From: an uncultured Candidatus Methylacidiphilales bacterium
GTDB lineage: Bacteria > Verrucomicrobiota > Verrucomicrobiia > Methylacidiphilales > CALFVM01
Assembly: GCA_937928665.1 (NCBI GenBank)
Contig: CALFVM010000319.1
Span: 1 to 7,585 of the forward strand
DNA: 7,585 bases
Direction of reading: 5' to 3'
A program made the translations under genes and the position numbers. The notes below the pieces were generated by a model. That model made no database searches. It was not told the origin of the DNA and saw nothing but the letters and a program-made list of their open reading frames with translations. This document shows positions 7,025 to 7,585 of this stretch, in pieces. Every line of letters starts with the position of its first letter. Position 1 is the stretch's first letter.

Positions 7025-7585
7025 TTAGCGGGCGGATTGTCCCCGACCGGGGAAGGTCAGCTCGGCCACGCCGGATTTATCGAGTTCGCCCAGACTGCGG
7101 GCGACGAGTTCCTGATATTGGGCGAGGGTGGCCTGGGCCAGCGGAAGGGTCAGTCCGGCACGGCGGGCCAAGTCGAGGGCGATGCCGGAGTCTTTGGCCG
7201 CATGGGCGGCGGAGAAAAAGCAGGCATGGTCGCGGTTCTGCATGTCTTCCCCGTCGGTTTCCAGCACGCGGGAGGCTGCACCGGTCTGGGCGAAGATTTC
7301 ACGGACCATGGTGAGGTCGAGGCCGAGGGCGTCGGCGAGGCCAAGGCCTTCGGCCAGGCCGGCGGTGTTGATGTTCATGACCATGTTCACAAGAGCCTTC
7401 ACCTGGGCGGCCCGTCCGGTTTCTCCGACGTAGCGGACGTGGGCAGCGAGGTCGGAGAGGATGGGTCGGACGGTTTCAAAAACCTCGCGGTTTCCGCCGC
7501 ACATGAGATAGAGGGTGCCCTCGCGGGCTTGGGTGATGCTGGAAGCCATGCAGGCTTCGAGGGTGGATGCTCCGGCCTCGCGGGC
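7025..7585 (-). CDS. 3-hydroxyisobutyrate-dehydrogenase-family oxidoreductase, C-terminal part (N-terminal part outside window)
   Basis: The frame is open to the right edge, leaving 186 residues of a protein that is usually about 290. The N-terminal NAD(P)-binding Rossmann half, with GxGxxG, lies outside. The visible part begins in the substrate-binding strand, AGASTLEACMASS at fragment residues 4-16, followed by EGTLYLMCGG (22-31). The catalytic helix GETGRAAQVKALVNM starts near 54, with the invariant-type lysine at 63 and asparagine at 67, then the all-helical C-terminal domain. Relatives are beta-hydroxyacid dehydrogenases: 3-hydroxyisobutyrate, tartronate-semialdehyde and succinic-semialdehyde reductases. 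The usual D/E-A-P-V-S-G motif reads EACMASS here, so the substrate may differ from the known members. A methionine codon at 7549 falls inside the domain and is not the true start. The gene is followed after 39 bp by the sugar porter, suggesting a link with sugar or sugar-acid metabolism, but the reaction cannot be named. Confidence 0.86.
   Translation of the reverse strand, partial: AREAGASTLEACMASSITQAREGTLYLMCGGNREVFETVRPILSDLAAHVRYVGETGRAAQVKALVNMVMNINTAGLAEGLGLADALGLDLTMVREIFAQTGAASRVLETDGEDMQNRDHACFFSAAHAAKDSGIALDLARRAGLTLPLAQATLAQYQELVARSLGELDKSGVAELTFPGRGQSAR

Noticed and set aside
7025..7549. Starting the dehydrogenase at the ATG at 7549
   Set aside because: The frame continues upstream to the window edge with family-like sequence (AGASTLEAC), so the methionine is internal and the gene is merely cut by the window.

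Overview
This GC-rich window looks like a piece of a Verrucomicrobiota chromosome, probably Opitutales/Opitutaceae. The main clue is the LacI-type regulator. Its helix-turn-helix (VSLNAVSLALR), its hinge (LGYRKDP in place of the classical LxxR hinge) and its C-terminal GWAGMDQ segment match, from memory, regulators that are abundant in that group. The outer-membrane receptor at the left edge shows the cell is Gram-negative. The taxonomic call is an inference, since no rRNA or marker gene is present.

Layout, left to right. (1) Positions 1-2240, + strand: the C-terminal barrel of a TonB-dependent outer-membrane receptor, whose start lies outside the window, overlaps by 13 bp a PepSY-type inner-membrane protein. 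Together they look like a metal- or siderophore-uptake pair. (2) Positions 2243-4434, - strand: an arabinose operon, araA (L-arabinose isomerase) then araD (L-ribulose-5-phosphate 4-epimerase), coupled by an ATGA overlap. (3) Positions 4435 to about 4514: a short divergent control region with a perfect 13-bp palindrome that is a good candidate operator. (4) About 4515-5603, + strand: the LacI-type regulator. (5) Positions 5564-6985, - strand: a 12-helix sugar porter of the XylE/AraE type, converging on the regulator gene and overlapping its 3' end by 40 bp. (6) Positions 7025-7585, - strand: the C-terminal half of a 3-hydroxyisobutyrate-dehydrogenase-family enzyme, cut by the right edge and probably co-transcribed with the porter.

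How the genes fit together: the porter would import a pentose, AraA would convert L-arabinose to L-ribulose, and AraD would convert L-ribulose-5-phosphate to D-xylulose-5-phosphate. The middle enzyme, ribulokinase (AraB), is not in the window and must be elsewhere if the pathway is complete. The divergent LacI-type gene is the natural local regulator. The TonB/PepSY pair seems functionally unrelated; it meets araD tail to tail with only 2 bp between stop codons.

The window is densely packed: there is no gene-free stretch over 100 bases, and I see no RNA gene, CRISPR array, insertion sequence or long repeat. I found no clear new system. The most interesting points are the operator candidate, the overlapping lacI/porter 3' ends, the unusual substrate-binding motif of the dehydrogenase, and the uncertain, possibly leaderless, start of the regulator.
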